DNA from: Niallia endozanthoxylica
GTDB taxonomy: Bacteria; Bacillota; Bacilli; Bacillales; Cytobacillaceae
Reading direction: 5' to 3'
DNA length: 64,000 bases
Assembly (NCBI RefSeq): GCF_008710145.1
Contig: NZ_VYKL01000035.1
Span: forward strand, 41,467-105,466
Positions 26,101-33,931 of the stretch are shown here, in pieces. The position numbers were made by a program, and so were the translations under genes. Position 1 is the stretch's first letter; every line of letters starts with the position of its first letter. The notes beneath the pieces were generated by a model. The model ran no database searches. It had not been told where the DNA came from and saw nothing but the letters and a program-made list of their open reading frames with translations.

Positions 26101-27661
26101 CTTGTTGAAAATAATTGTATAATAACTGAGAGTGATTGGAGAGCACCGCAAGCGGCGTATCATTCCCCATCGAACCAATTGGATCTTTTCCTTCTTTTGC
26201 CATTGGAAGGATTTGATCATTCAATTCTTCCTGTGTAAACCCGTATGCCTGATGGTATTGCTTTAATGTGGCATGATTTTTACTATTATCCATGGCATTT
26301 AATAATTCATTGATATGAACACTTCGATTATTTAACCATTGTCTATAAGGCTGCTCATGTGAAACCATCCGCTTCGCTTCATCATTATTAAGGATGCATC
26401 CTTTTTCTAGATCAACTAGAATCAAGTCACCAGGGCTTAATTTTCCTTTTTCAAGAATTCTTTCTTCTTCGACCTCCAGAACGCCCGCTTCAGAAGCAAG
26501 GATGATTTGGTCATCTGCTGTCACATAGTAACGAGCGGGACGCAGACCATTTCGATCCAGCATAGCGCCAATTTGTTTCCCATTTGTAAAAGCAAAAGCT
26601 GCAGGACCATCCCATGGTTCCATTAAATGGCTGTGGTATTCATAAAAGGCTTTTAAGCTATCATCCATTGTGTCATCTTTTTCCCAAGGCTCTGGAACCA
26701 TCATCATGACTGCATGTGCCAAGGAACGGCCAGTTAAATGTAAGAATTCCAGACAGTTATCAAAGGATGAGGAGTCACTTCCATTTTCATCAATAATAGG
26801 CAGTACTTCATGACCAAACTCACCAAAGACAGAATAATCAATCATCTTTTCGCGTGCTTTCATCCAATTCACATTACCTTTTAAGGTATTGATTTCTCCA
26901 TTATGAATCAAATAACGATTTGGATGAGCTCTTTCCCAGCTAGGAAATGTATTTGTACTATAACGTGAATGAACTAAAGCAAAGGAGGATGTAAAGGATT
27001 CATCTTGTAGATCAAGATAGAATGGTTGGATTTGATCCGGCGTTAGCATCCCTTTATAGACAATTGTTCTTGATGAAAGACTCGCAACATAAAAGGTCGA
27101 TTCTTGTGCTAGTTGTTTTTCCTGAACTTCTTTTTCTACTCGTTTCCTAATCATATATAGCTTTTGATCAAATTCGATTTCACTCTGTTTGCTATTTGCT
27201 TTTCCGATAAATACTTGTCGAATGAAGGGCTGACTTGATTTGGCTGTTGTTCCAATCGCATAATCATTGATTGACACCGTTCTCCAGCCTAGAAGGTTCA
27301 ATCCTTCTTGGACAATCATGTCATTAAATGCAGTCTCACATTGTTTTCGCTGCTTGCTATCTTGAGGAAGAAAAATCATTCCGACTCCGTAATCGCCTTC
27401 TTTATAGGCACTTAATTGTGGACACGCTTTTGTGAAGAATTCATGGGGAATTTGAGTCATCAATCCTGCTCCATCACCTGTATCCCGATCGCTTCCTTGA
27501 CCGCCGCGATGTTCCATTCGAGACAGCATCGTAAGACCTTTTTGCACGATAGTGTGCTCTTTGTTGCCTTTTATATTTGCAATTAAGCCAATCCCGCAGG
27601 CATCTCGTTCGTTAATTGGATTGTAAAGACCTTGTTTTACAGGAGGTTTATTCTGATTCAT
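23147..27661 (-). CDS. gltA: Glutamate synthase large subunit
   Basis: The large (alpha) subunit of GOGAT (1504 aa) makes two glutamates from glutamine and 2-oxoglutarate. It has an N-terminal Ntn glutaminase domain with the nucleophile Cys22 in RDACGIG after a short propeptide, a central domain, an FMN-binding synthase domain (GAMSYGSLSQEAHE, GEGGEHPDRY, SGADGGTGAAP), 3Fe-4S cysteines in CVLVRQCQNDTCPVG, and a C-terminal beta-helix domain with GGxxYVxG repeats. The usual NADPH small subunit gene gltB does not follow; a truncated dapF-like gene does. It might use ferredoxin or a distant gltB. Confidence 0.95.
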   Translation of the reverse strand: MNQNKPPVKQGLYNPINERDACGIGLIANIKGNKEHTIVQKGLTMLSRMEHRGGQGSDRDTGDGAGLMTQIPHEFFTKACPQLSAYKEGDYGVGMIFLPQDSKQRKQCETAFNDMIVQEGLNLLGWRTVSINDYAIGTTAKSSQPFIRQVFIGKANSKQSEIEFDQKLYMIRKRVEKEVQEKQLAQESTFYVASLSSRTIVYKGMLTPDQIQPFYLDLQDESFTSSFALVHSRYSTNTFPSWERAHPNRYLIHNGEINTLKGNVNWMKAREKMIDYSVFGEFGHEVLPIIDENGSDSSSFDNCLEFLHLTGRSLAHAVMMMVPEPWEKDDTMDDSLKAFYEYHSHLMEPWDGPAAFAFTNGKQIGAMLDRNGLRPARYYVTADDQIILASEAGVLEVEEERILEKGKLSPGDLILVDLEKGCILNNDEAKRMVSHEQPYRQWLNNRSVHINELLNAMDNSKNHATLKQYHQAYGFTQEELNDQILPMAKEGKDPIGSMGNDTPLAVLSNHSQLLYNYFQQVFAQVTNPPIDAIREHYVTSTATLLGPEGSLLNPSEESCQRIRLDSPILTNENLNKLRFLKRTPFQARTFPILFQAANGESHLESSLTQLFQSVDEAVKEGVSLIILSDKGLSKEKAAIPALLAVSGLHQHLIRQGTRTKVSIIVETGEPRDIHHLCMLIGYGADAINPYLAFATIEDFFHNGKLGEMELSKAINHYIKAVTKGIVKVLSKMGISTIQSYRGAQIFEAVGIHQGVIDKYFNGTSVQLGGIKLETIATETLIRHEKAFENAEGQEQPLFVGGDFKWRKGGEEHAYSPDVIRLLKQACRTNDYEQYKTYTEKANESKLIFVRDLFSFKKTSPIPIEEVEPIESIVKRFKTGAMSYGSLSQEAHETLAIAMNRLGGKSNSGEGGEHPDRYLPDENGDLRRSAIKQVASARFGVNSHYLMSADEIQIKMAQGAKPGEGGHLPGSKVYPWIAEVRGSTPGIGLISPPPHHDIYSIEDLAQLIHDLKNANPSARISVKLVSKAGVGTIAAGVAKGLADVILISGADGGTGAAPRTSIKRAGMPWELGLAETHQTLLLNGLRDRVVLEADGKLMTGRDVVMAALLGAEEFGFATAPLVVLGCVLVRQCQNDTCPVGIATQNPELRKKFLGKPEHVENFMRFIAQDVREIMANLGIRTINELVGRTDLLTQSEKAKSHWKVKDLDVSAVFYQPDGSVNNGAVHKQKQNHGLEKSLDYRELLSVSQPALERKEKVEASFPIQNINRTVGTLLGSEITKRYGANGLPENTIRLNFTGTAGQSFGAFIPKGLTLDLEGEANDYVGKGLSGGKIIVKPSEKSVITPEVHTIIGNVAFYGGTAGEAYIRGLAGDRFCVRNSGVHAVVEGVGNHGCEYMTGGRVVVLGSVGKNFAAGMTGGIAYVYSEQLEEFKKRCNQELVNLEALEEEQDGQEVYRLVQNHYNYTGSIKAFHILNNWKQTRSKWVKVIPKEFKGMLQSNSSKFLMK

Positions 27662-27691
27662 GTTTACTTCACCCTTTATCTAAAAATATGA

Positions 27692-27738
27692 TTAATAACA
27701 AATAGCTTGTTTCCAAACTGTTCTCGATTTGTTATTAA
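27692..27738 (-). promoter_or_regulatory. Inverted repeat in the gltA leader
   Basis: A perfect 12-bp inverted repeat (TTAATAACAAAT 27692-27703 with ATTTGTTATTAA 27727-27738) lies 30-77 bp upstream of the gltA start. It could be an operator or form a leader stem-loop. The stem is AT-rich and no T-run follows, so a terminator is unlikely. Confidence 0.5.
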
Positions 27739-27802
27739 ATTTCTTAAATTCATCATATTACAACATTAATAATATTTCTAATATGTATTTTGCATAAAAT
27801 CA

Positions 27803-27817
27803 ATCTAATTATGAGAT
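27803..27817. promoter_or_regulatory. Candidate LysR-type (GltC-like) site upstream of gltA
   Basis: ATCTAATTATGAGAT is an ATC-N9-GAT dyad of the kind bound by LysR-type regulators, placed about 140 bp upstream of gltA. gltA is activated by the LysR-type protein GltC in B. subtilis, but no gltC is in this window, and a single dyad in AT-rich DNA is weak evidence. Confidence 0.3.
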
Positions 27818-27968
27818 GAATAAAATATAATTAATGCGAATTCCCTATTATTAAAGGGGTTGACGACAGCTAAACAAGCTTATTCAACCAATTCCTCTTT
27901 CATAAAAAAGGAAAAAAGATTCAAATTAATTAGATTATAAGTTTTTAAAAAATCAAGAAAAAAGGAAA

Positions 27969-28010
27969 AAACTACTTGACCTATCCTTATTTTAATAGAT
28001 CAAGCAGTTT
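27969..28010 (-). terminator. Duplicate of the minJ terminator
   Basis: AAACTACTTGACCTAT..ATAGATCAAGCAGTTT reproduces the terminator at 30572-30613 with a few substitutions, directly downstream of the minJ-like pseudogene fragment. Confidence 0.7.
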
Positions 28011-28020
28011 GCATAATTAT

Positions 28021-28135
28021 TTATTCCGGAAAATAATTAGTGTATCCCATGTTGTTTTGTTGTTTTGTTCTTTTGCAACCATTGCTCCCTCTTCCCATTT
28101 TTTCAACAGATGAATCAGGAATAACCCCTCAAATA
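28021..28135 (-). pseudogene. Decayed duplicate of the minJ 3' end
   Basis: On the minus strand this region encodes KKWEEGAMVAKEQ and then, after an 8-bp length difference that shifts the frame, GYTNYFPE-stop. The intact minJ at 30624 encodes KKWEDEVAVAKEQ..GYTNHFPE-stop. Similarity fades beyond about 28135, where R2 copy 2 begins within about 20 bp. Only the last 40 or so codons and the terminator were retained. Confidence 0.75.
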
Positions 28136-28151
28136 TTTGACTCATCTTTTT

Positions 28152-28357
28152 ATAAGGCTTTGTTTATTAACATGGTTGATTTTTGACTCATCTAAAGCTG
28201 TATGATTAGGAAGTGACAGGAGAAAATGCATTTTCCCCTGTCACTTCCTAATCATACAGCAACCTTTCAGCATAGCTGAAAGGCGTGAGAAATGTCCATT
28301 TCTCACGGATGAGTCAAAAATCAGGCCTATCAACATTGTTCACTAACAGAGCTTTTG
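28152..28357. repeat. R2 MITE-like element, copy 2 (opposite orientation to copy 1)
   Basis: It begins AAGGCTTTGTTTATTAA and ends with an inverted GGCCTGA..AACAGAGCTT end, and has the same three internal hairpins as copy 1 in reverse order: a long stem at about 28197-28260 (GCTGTATGATTAGG..CCTAATCATACAGC), CCTTTCAGC/GCTGAAAGG, and GTGAGAAATG/CATTTCTCAC. It separates the minJ pseudogene fragment from the DUF421 gene. Confidence 0.88.
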
Positions 28358-28481
28358 ATAAAATGTTTAAACTCTAAAAAGAAAGTATGATTATACTTAA
28401 CTGCATGTTCTTCTCCATTCCTACACATCATAACAACAGCAATAGGTAACTAATTAGAATCCTACAAAAGGTGATTAAGGT

Positions 28482-29042
28482 ATGATGAATAATTTTATAA
28501 TCGAGTCCTTAATATTATTAATTTCCGCTGTCATTTTAATAAGAATAGCTGGCAAAAAGTCTGTTGCAAAAATGACTAGCCTTGAAACCGTCATTATATT
28601 AGCAATAGGGACTACAATGGGACATGCCATTAAAGAAAATTCTCTATGGCAAGTGATTATTATTCTATGTATTTTTGTTCTATTTTTAATATTTATTCAA
28701 AAGCTGCAATTAAAACACAAGCTCTTTGAACGCTATCTAATTGGAAAAGCAACTCTTGTCATTACGGAAGGTAAGATTATTGAGGATAATTTAATAAAAC
28801 TTCGAATGACAAAAGAACAATTAGAAATGAGGTTACGAGAGAAAGGGATTTCTTACATTACTGATATCAAAAACGGAACCATTGAGTCTAATGGAGATTT
28901 TGGCTTTGAATTAGCTGACCATGCGAAACCTATTACTAAAATGATGCTTTTAGAGATTTTAAATAAATCACAACATGAGAATAAAAACCAAAGTAATCAT
29001 ACGGAAAGTTTATTTGATCAAGTACTAAAAGATAATAAATAG
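28482..29042 (+). CDS. DUF421 family membrane protein (YetF-like)
   Basis: A 186-aa protein with an N-terminal membrane region of two to three helices (residues about 5-75), followed by a cytoplasmic DUF421 domain that contains RYLIGKATLVITEGKI and LRMTKEQLEMRLREKGI, the family core. It is shorter than most YetF proteins (about 210-230 aa). Its ribosome binding site is AAAAGGTG with ATG 28482. The biochemical function of DUF421 is not established. It stands alone between R2 copy 2 and a strong terminator. Confidence 0.75.
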   Translation: MMNNFIIESLILLISAVILIRIAGKKSVAKMTSLETVIILAIGTTMGHAIKENSLWQVIIILCIFVLFLIFIQKLQLKHKLFERYLIGKATLVITEGKIIEDNLIKLRMTKEQLEMRLREKGISYITDIKNGTIESNGDFGFELADHAKPITKMMLLEILNKSQHENKNQSNHTESLFDQVLKDNK

Positions 29043-29179
29043 GCAAAGTTATGGACTCCCCATCCACTAAGCTTTTTCCCCTTTTCATAAACAAAATCAT
29101 TTATGATTAGAGACCCTTCCTTATTGAGAGATTTCCATTTTTCTTCTCCCTCTCCATTTCATTCTTTGCAAAAGATGAT

Positions 29180-29215
29180 AAAGGCCGCTAAATAGCACAT
29201 CATTTAGCGGCCTTT
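29180..29215. terminator. Bidirectional terminator between the DUF421 and DUF3189 genes
   Basis: A perfect 14-bp stem AAAGGCCGCTAAAT / ATTTAGCGGCCTTT with an 8-nt loop lies between convergent genes. Confidence 0.85.
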
Positions 29216-29289
29216 CCTATCTTACTTGTTGAGGAAGCGTTCATCCTATCTATCGTTTGACCAATCGTAAATGGATTTTCCTCTCTTAA

Positions 29290-29805
29290 TTATACTTTAA
29301 AATTTTTATTATCCAGGATTATGACATTCTTCTCTGTCTCTTTTCTTGCTGCTTGTTTAGTATGCTCTACAAGCTTAAATACAACCTCACTACTTTGCTG
29401 AGCTCCTTTAACGAGCAATGGAACACCGATTACATCTATTTTTAATCCTCTTGAAAACATCCCCCCAAAAGTCATCGCAAGTGGAACGGTAGGGGATGTA
29501 TTGGATAATACAAGCTTATCCTTAAATTCATACTTATTTTCTAATAATAAATAGAAATCCAACAGTAGAGGGGCTGCTTGCTTAAACCTTCTTCTTGCGA
29601 CTGTATATACCTCATTGCCCTCTTCATCTTTTCCGTGAAAGATGAGTTTCCCCACATCCTTCTTCGTTAATTTATTAAAATAAGGGACCGCTAAAATTTC
29701 TTCTCTCGTTAGCTTTCTCTTCGTTGGAGTTAAGAGTTTTAAGTGACAAGCAGCTGCTAGTGAAGTAGAATGTGTACCGGCAAAATCGTGATAAATAAAA
29801 ATCAT
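29290..29805 (-). CDS. DUF3189 family protein
   Basis: A 171-aa soluble protein beginning MIFIYHDFAGTHSTSLAAAC, the DUF3189 N-terminal pattern, with KKDVGKLIFHGKDEEGNEVY in the middle. ATG 29805 is chosen over an upstream GTG (29814) because the Shine-Dalgarno AGGTG lies 8 bp before it. It is probably transcribed with the small membrane gene upstream (39 bp apart). No catalytic motif can be assigned and the function is unknown. Confidence 0.65.
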   Translation of the reverse strand: MIFIYHDFAGTHSTSLAAACHLKLLTPTKRKLTREEILAVPYFNKLTKKDVGKLIFHGKDEEGNEVYTVARRRFKQAAPLLLDFYLLLENKYEFKDKLVLSNTSPTVPLAMTFGGMFSRGLKIDVIGVPLLVKGAQQSSEVVFKLVEHTKQAARKETEKNVIILDNKNFKV

Positions 29806-29853
29806 CCTTATCACCTACTTAAAAAGTTATAATCTAAAAGAGTCTATCTATTC

Positions 29854-30165
29854 TTATGTTAGTTGTTTTCGAAATTTTTTCACTATAGCTTTCTTTTTAT
29901 AGGCAATGATTGCCGTTTTTAAAGAGGCATAACTTCCTATCGCTGCATAGCCATAAAAGTATCCCATAATGATACCCGCTAAAAGATTTCCTCTATGACT
30001 AATAAAAATAGAAATAGCATAACCCAAAACGACAGCTGCGAAAGGAATATACTTTTTCTTTATTTTAAAACTCTTTTTGATTACCTGCGTGAGGATCATA
30101 ACTGCCGGCACAGCAATCACTGCATCCCAAAAATTAGTATGTATAGTTGGAAAATCCAAGGCCAT
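29854..30165 (-). CDS. Small membrane protein, holin-like, function unknown
   Basis: A 103-aa protein with about three hydrophobic helices (around residues 13-27, 40-55 and 60-80) and a strongly basic C terminus (KKKAIVKKFRKQLT), compatible with a small holin-like topology. The ribosome binding site is AAAAGGG. R2 copy 3 starts 26 bp upstream of the start codon, so its promoter may lie in or beyond the element. I do not recognise a named family. Confidence 0.55.
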   Translation of the reverse strand: MALDFPTIHTNFWDAVIAVPAVMILTQVIKKSFKIKKKYIPFAAVVLGYAISIFISHRGNLLAGIIMGYFYGYAAIGSYASLKTAIIAYKKKAIVKKFRKQLT

Positions 30166-30190
30166 CACCCTTTTCTTCTATGCTATATTT

Positions 30191-30391
30191 TAGGTTGTGT
30201 TAAAGTACTATGTTGATAAAGCTAGATTTTTGACTCATTCGTGTGAAATGTTCATTTCACATGCCTTTCAGCTATGCTGAAAGGTTGCTGTATTGTCATG
30301 AAACGGTAGGAGAAAATGCATTTTCTCCTACCGTTTCATGACAATACAGCTTAAATGAGTCAAAAACCAACAATATTCTTTAACAAAGCCA
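30191..30391. repeat. R2 MITE-like element, copy 3
   Basis: Ends are TAGGTTGTGTTAAAGTAC and, inverted, TGGCTTTGTTAAAGAAT. Inside is TTTTTGACTCAT / ATGAGTCAAAAA enclosing GTGTGAAATG/CATTTCACAT, CCTTTCAGC/GCTGAAAGG, and a stem of about 29 bp at 30287-30350 (GCTGTATTGTCATG..CATGACAATACAGC). The orientation equals copy 1. Arm sequences differ from copies 1 and 2 in matched pairs. Confidence 0.88.
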
Positions 30392-30571
30392 TATTTTATA
30401 AATATTTTATAAAAACATCTATCCGTATTAGTTTTACTCATAAATGATGATTTTACCCACCATACATGGATAATATTCCACCAATTATATGATCTAAACG
30501 CTATTCATAATACAGTGCAAAAAAAGAGCTGTCCCAAAGGCAAAGGTTTCAGGCACCACAATACAAGAAAA
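30392..30571. other. Intergenic debris between R2 copy 3 and minJ
   Basis: No gene is visible. Near 30527-30541, GAGCTGTCCCAAAGGCAAAG resembles the outer end of an IS1182-type insertion sequence, and TTTCAGGCACC at 30547-30557 resembles the GTCAGGCACC motif also seen at 5383-5440. These look like remnants of mobile DNA. Confidence 0.35.
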
Positions 30572-30613
30572 AAACTGCTTGACCTATCCTTATTTTGATA
30601 GATCAAACAGTTT
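30572..30613 (-). terminator. minJ terminator
   Basis: Stem AAACTGCTTGACCTATC / GATAGATCAAACAGTTT with an 8-nt loop, followed on the minus strand by a T-run, 11 bp past the minJ stop. It is duplicated at 27969-28010. Confidence 0.85.
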
Positions 30614-30623
30614 GTATAATTAT

Positions 30624-31877
30624 TTATTCGGGAAAATGATTAGTGTATCCCAAATCGCTTTGTTCTTTTGCAACCGCTACCTCATCTTCCCATTTTTTCT
30701 CATTCTGAACAAAGAGAATGCCGAGCTGATGATGATCGCCTTCATATAAAGCTCTTTGCACGAAGCGAACCTGTTCATTTACATCAAACACTTCAAGCTT
30801 ACAGTGAGCACGATTTTTTTGCATCGCTTCATAGAAGCTCTCCTCATCTGTAATCGTGACACCATTCACTTTAAAAACAACTTCGCCAACGTCAAGCCCC
30901 ATTTTTTCGGCAGGTGAGTCGGGAATAACACCTAGAATCATCACACCATGATTGCGCTGTGAAAAATAAAACGGAAGGTTGTCCTCGACTAAACGCTGGC
31001 GCATAGATAACAACTCACGCCCAATGATCGCAAGGGCGACAAGAACAATCGATGCAAGCGGATACCAGTACCCGACTACTGACAAGCATGTGAGCACGAT
31101 TCCAAATTTAACGATTTTCTTTCCAGCCTGCATAACAGCTAATACAGGGAGCTTCCCTTGAATTTGCTGATAGTATCCAATGGCAAAAGGAACAAGCAGG
31201 ATGGAATAGGTTTGACCGCCGACAGAAAATACCGGCCACCATTCAAATGGCACCTGCAACGCTTCACCCGGAATAATCAAGAATAAAGGCAGCATCCAAA
31301 GCCGTTTCACTTCATGGACGCCGACACGCAATCCTCTTCTGCCTTTAACTAACTTAGGAGATGTTCCCTTCCTTCCATTTCGAAAAATCAAAATACCCTC
31401 AGCAATGATTAATAAACCCAATAAAGCGGCAATCGGAGGAAGAATCGATTGATTCCATTCTGGCGTATGACTTTCAATAAGAGGAAGAGACCATTTTTTA
31501 CTCAAAAAGAACAGCGTAGCAAAAAAGGCAAAACCAATTGTGTAAACCGGAGATAAAAAGCGAAAATTTGTGGTTAAGCTCCATAAAAATGTGAACAATG
31601 CGGCAAAAATAACCGTTTCAATTGGAATAACCAATCCAGCTGCAATGGTAACAACGGATAGTATCAAACCAAGGACAAACCCCAACGGAAGAAGCTGCCG
31701 TATTTCAAAAAAGGGATCCTTCGCCCGCACATGAAATTGCTTCCGTTCTCGCTTCACCCTTGAAAACCCCAATAAACCTGCAACGATAAACAAATAATAA
31801 AACAGCGGATTTAGAAATAGTTTCTGTAATCCATTTAAAAACTCAAAACCCCAATCTAGTGCCAATACTGCCACCAA
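30624..31877 (-). CDS. minJ: MinJ-like PDZ membrane protein
   Basis: A 417-aa protein with eight or so hydrophobic segments over residues 1-300 and a C-terminal PDZ domain (about 305-390; GVMILGVIPDSPAEKMGLDVGEVV). In B. subtilis MinJ bridges DivIVA to MinD and positions the division machinery, and it lies in the same place beside ctpB and ftsEX. The swrA gene found between minJ and ctpB in B. subtilis is absent here. Assignment rests on topology, the PDZ domain and synteny. Confidence 0.85.
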   Translation of the reverse strand: MVAVLALDWGFEFLNGLQKLFLNPLFYYLFIVAGLLGFSRVKRERKQFHVRAKDPFFEIRQLLPLGFVLGLILSVVTIAAGLVIPIETVIFAALFTFLWSLTTNFRFLSPVYTIGFAFFATLFFLSKKWSLPLIESHTPEWNQSILPPIAALLGLLIIAEGILIFRNGRKGTSPKLVKGRRGLRVGVHEVKRLWMLPLFLIIPGEALQVPFEWWPVFSVGGQTYSILLVPFAIGYYQQIQGKLPVLAVMQAGKKIVKFGIVLTCLSVVGYWYPLASIVLVALAIIGRELLSMRQRLVEDNLPFYFSQRNHGVMILGVIPDSPAEKMGLDVGEVVFKVNGVTITDEESFYEAMQKNRAHCKLEVFDVNEQVRFVQRALYEGDHHQLGILFVQNEKKWEDEVAVAKEQSDLGYTNHFPE

Positions 31878-32062
31878 CCTCTATTTATCATTCATTTAGA
31901 AATCTATTACGTCTATAATCTCTATTTAACTATTCTATCAAATTAATCCAATACAGTAAATTAGGCGTAATGATACATTTTCTATTTCATCTAGACTATT
32001 TACTAGAATGACTGCTAATACTGCTAGTTTCATGATTACTAAGACTTTATTACAGAAAAGAA

Positions 32063-32127
32063 GGCTGATATTCAGCAAACACGAACTAGAATGTACTATG
32101 ATTCTAGTCATGTTACTGATTTCAGCC
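32063..32127 (-). terminator. Compound stem-loop after ctpB
   Basis: Outer arms GGCTGA..TCAG / CTGA..TCAGCC (32063-32075 with 32116-32127) enclose a perfect ACTAGAAT / ATTCTAGT hairpin (32085-32092 with 32101-32108). On the minus strand CTTCTTTTCT follows. It is probably the ctpB terminator. Confidence 0.5.
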
Positions 32128-32140
32128 CCATACTTTTTGG

Positions 32141-33637
32141 CTATCTGCTTTTAGCTGCCTGTGCAATAAATTTTAACGCTGCTTGCAATTGCAGGTCGTT
32201 GCTTTCCTTTTTCAATTCCTTAACCACATTTTGTTCAAGTGCTGCAGCAGTTTTTCCATCAATGACGCCGGTAACCTTCAACTCATTTTCCTGCTGAAAG
32301 GCTTTGACTGCTGTTTCTGTAGCTTCGTTAAAATAGCCATCCTTTCGCCCTGTTTCATACCCAAGGCTTTTTAAGATTTGCTGAGCGTTTTTCACCTGCT
32401 CATTGTTCATATCCTTTTTCAAAGGTTCAGTTAGCTGCAATGGATGCGTGTGATAAAGCTCCGTTTGCGTTACTTCTAAATTAGGCTTAATCCCTTTCTT
32501 GTGAATCCAGTTTCCTTCCGGTGTCAGCCATTTAAACAAGGTCAGCTTAATATTGCTGCCGTCTCCCATTGGTACGGCCTGCTGAACCGTTCCTTTACCA
32601 AAGGTCGTCTCTCCAATCAGCGTAAATCCTTCTGCCTCCTGCAGCGCACCAGCAAGAATTTCCGATGCCGAAGCACTTCCTTTATCAATTAAGACCGCAA
32701 CAGGATACGGCTTTTCTTTTCCTAATGTCGTATAATATTTTTCCCTTTCCCCATTACGCTTCTCGATCTGCATATATGGATTATCCTTCGTGACAAATTC
32801 CTTTAATATTTCCTGGACACTTTCTAAAAATCCTCCTGGATTGCCGCGAACATCAATGACCAGCCCGTCGATATCCTTTTTCTCCAGCTGGCTTAGCTGC
32901 TTTTTAAATTCAGTAGCGGTATCTTCTGAAAAGGATGTAATTTCGATATATCCGACGGATTGATTGTCCTGCTTCTTCGTTTTCGAGTAGACAGTAATTT
33001 GCGGAATTTCATCACGCTTGACGGATACCGTAATCGGCTCCTTTAACCCCTGCCTCATAATCTCAAGCTTTACTTTTGTTCCTTTCTCGCCGCGGATTCT
33101 TAACGTTGCTTCATACAGATCAAGCCCGTCCACACTTTCGTCGTCCACTTTGAGAATTTGATCATTTGGTTTAAGTCCTGCTTTTTCCGCTGGAGAATCT
33201 TTAAATGGAGCAACAATCACAATCTTCCCATCTACCATGCTGACTTCTGCCCCAATTCCTTCAAAGGATGAATCTAATGACTGACTGAACTTCTTGGCCG
33301 TCTCCTTGTCCATATAAACGGAATAAGGATCATCCAATGTCTTGAGCATCCCTTGAATGGCCCCTTCAACCAACTTTTCCTCTTTCACTTCCTCCACATA
33401 ATTTCCTTTAATCAACTGATAGGCCTGTACAATTTTATCCATGTTGCCTTCCTCAATGGTGATGTCAGGCACAGTTTGCTCTTGTGAGTGTGGTTTTTCG
33501 GATTCTGCTTTTTTTGTTTCTTCCGGCTGTGCAAGCAGAATATCCATTTTAAACATCATGGCCGCATATGTACCACCTGCTCCTGTCAGCAAGGCTCCTG
33601 CCATCAAGAGCGCTATCCATTTCCGGTTCATCTCCAT
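32141..33637 (-). CDS. ctpB: CtpB-like carboxy-terminal processing protease
   Basis: An S41 serine protease (498 aa from ATG 33637, with GGAGAGG upstream). The order is an N-terminal membrane anchor (IALLMAGALLTGAGGTYAAM), a PDZ domain (about 115-195; FEGIGAEVS, SPAEKAGLKPNDQI), the S41 catalytic domain with Ser in KGSASASEILAGAL and Lys in GETTFGKGTVQ, and a C-terminal peptidoglycan-binding domain (NAQQILKSLGY..KAFQQENEL). In B. subtilis CtpB cleaves SpoIVFA during sigma-K checkpoint signalling, and the family also processes wall proteins. Confidence 0.92.
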   Translation of the reverse strand: MEMNRKWIALLMAGALLTGAGGTYAAMMFKMDILLAQPEETKKAESEKPHSQEQTVPDITIEEGNMDKIVQAYQLIKGNYVEEVKEEKLVEGAIQGMLKTLDDPYSVYMDKETAKKFSQSLDSSFEGIGAEVSMVDGKIVIVAPFKDSPAEKAGLKPNDQILKVDDESVDGLDLYEATLRIRGEKGTKVKLEIMRQGLKEPITVSVKRDEIPQITVYSKTKKQDNQSVGYIEITSFSEDTATEFKKQLSQLEKKDIDGLVIDVRGNPGGFLESVQEILKEFVTKDNPYMQIEKRNGEREKYYTTLGKEKPYPVAVLIDKGSASASEILAGALQEAEGFTLIGETTFGKGTVQQAVPMGDGSNIKLTLFKWLTPEGNWIHKKGIKPNLEVTQTELYHTHPLQLTEPLKKDMNNEQVKNAQQILKSLGYETGRKDGYFNEATETAVKAFQQENELKVTGVIDGKTAAALEQNVVKELKKESNDLQLQAALKFIAQAAKSR

Positions 33638-33861
33638 CTTCCTCTCCGTATTTCGTGAACCATTTTTATCAAATGACGCAACCGCCAGGTCATGGCTGGA
33701 CGAGTGATCCAAGCCTTCTTAGTTCAATATATGTGGAAAAGGACAGGTTATGAAAAAATCTGTAAAGCAGGAAGGAAATTAAGTTATTTGAGAGTTGAAG
33801 AGCGTGTTCGAGACGAGAATCCATTCTAGAAATCTAAATCTACATTCTATCATACAGCAAC

Positions 33862-33899
33862 AAAAAAAAACGGAAGAGCCGCATTTCTGCACTCTTCCG
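33862..33899 (-). terminator. Terminator after the M23 peptidase gene
   Basis: Stem CGGAAGAG / CTCTTCCG (33871-33878 with 33892-33899), followed on the minus strand by nine T. Confidence 0.85.
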
Positions 33900-33931
33900 C
33901 TTTATCTAAAACGATAGTAATCTATCTTTTT

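Noticed and set aside
22370..30391. R2 copies as complete insertion sequences
   Set aside because: At about 200 bp they have no ORF for a transposase. They are at most non-autonomous derivatives, and no parent element is in this window.
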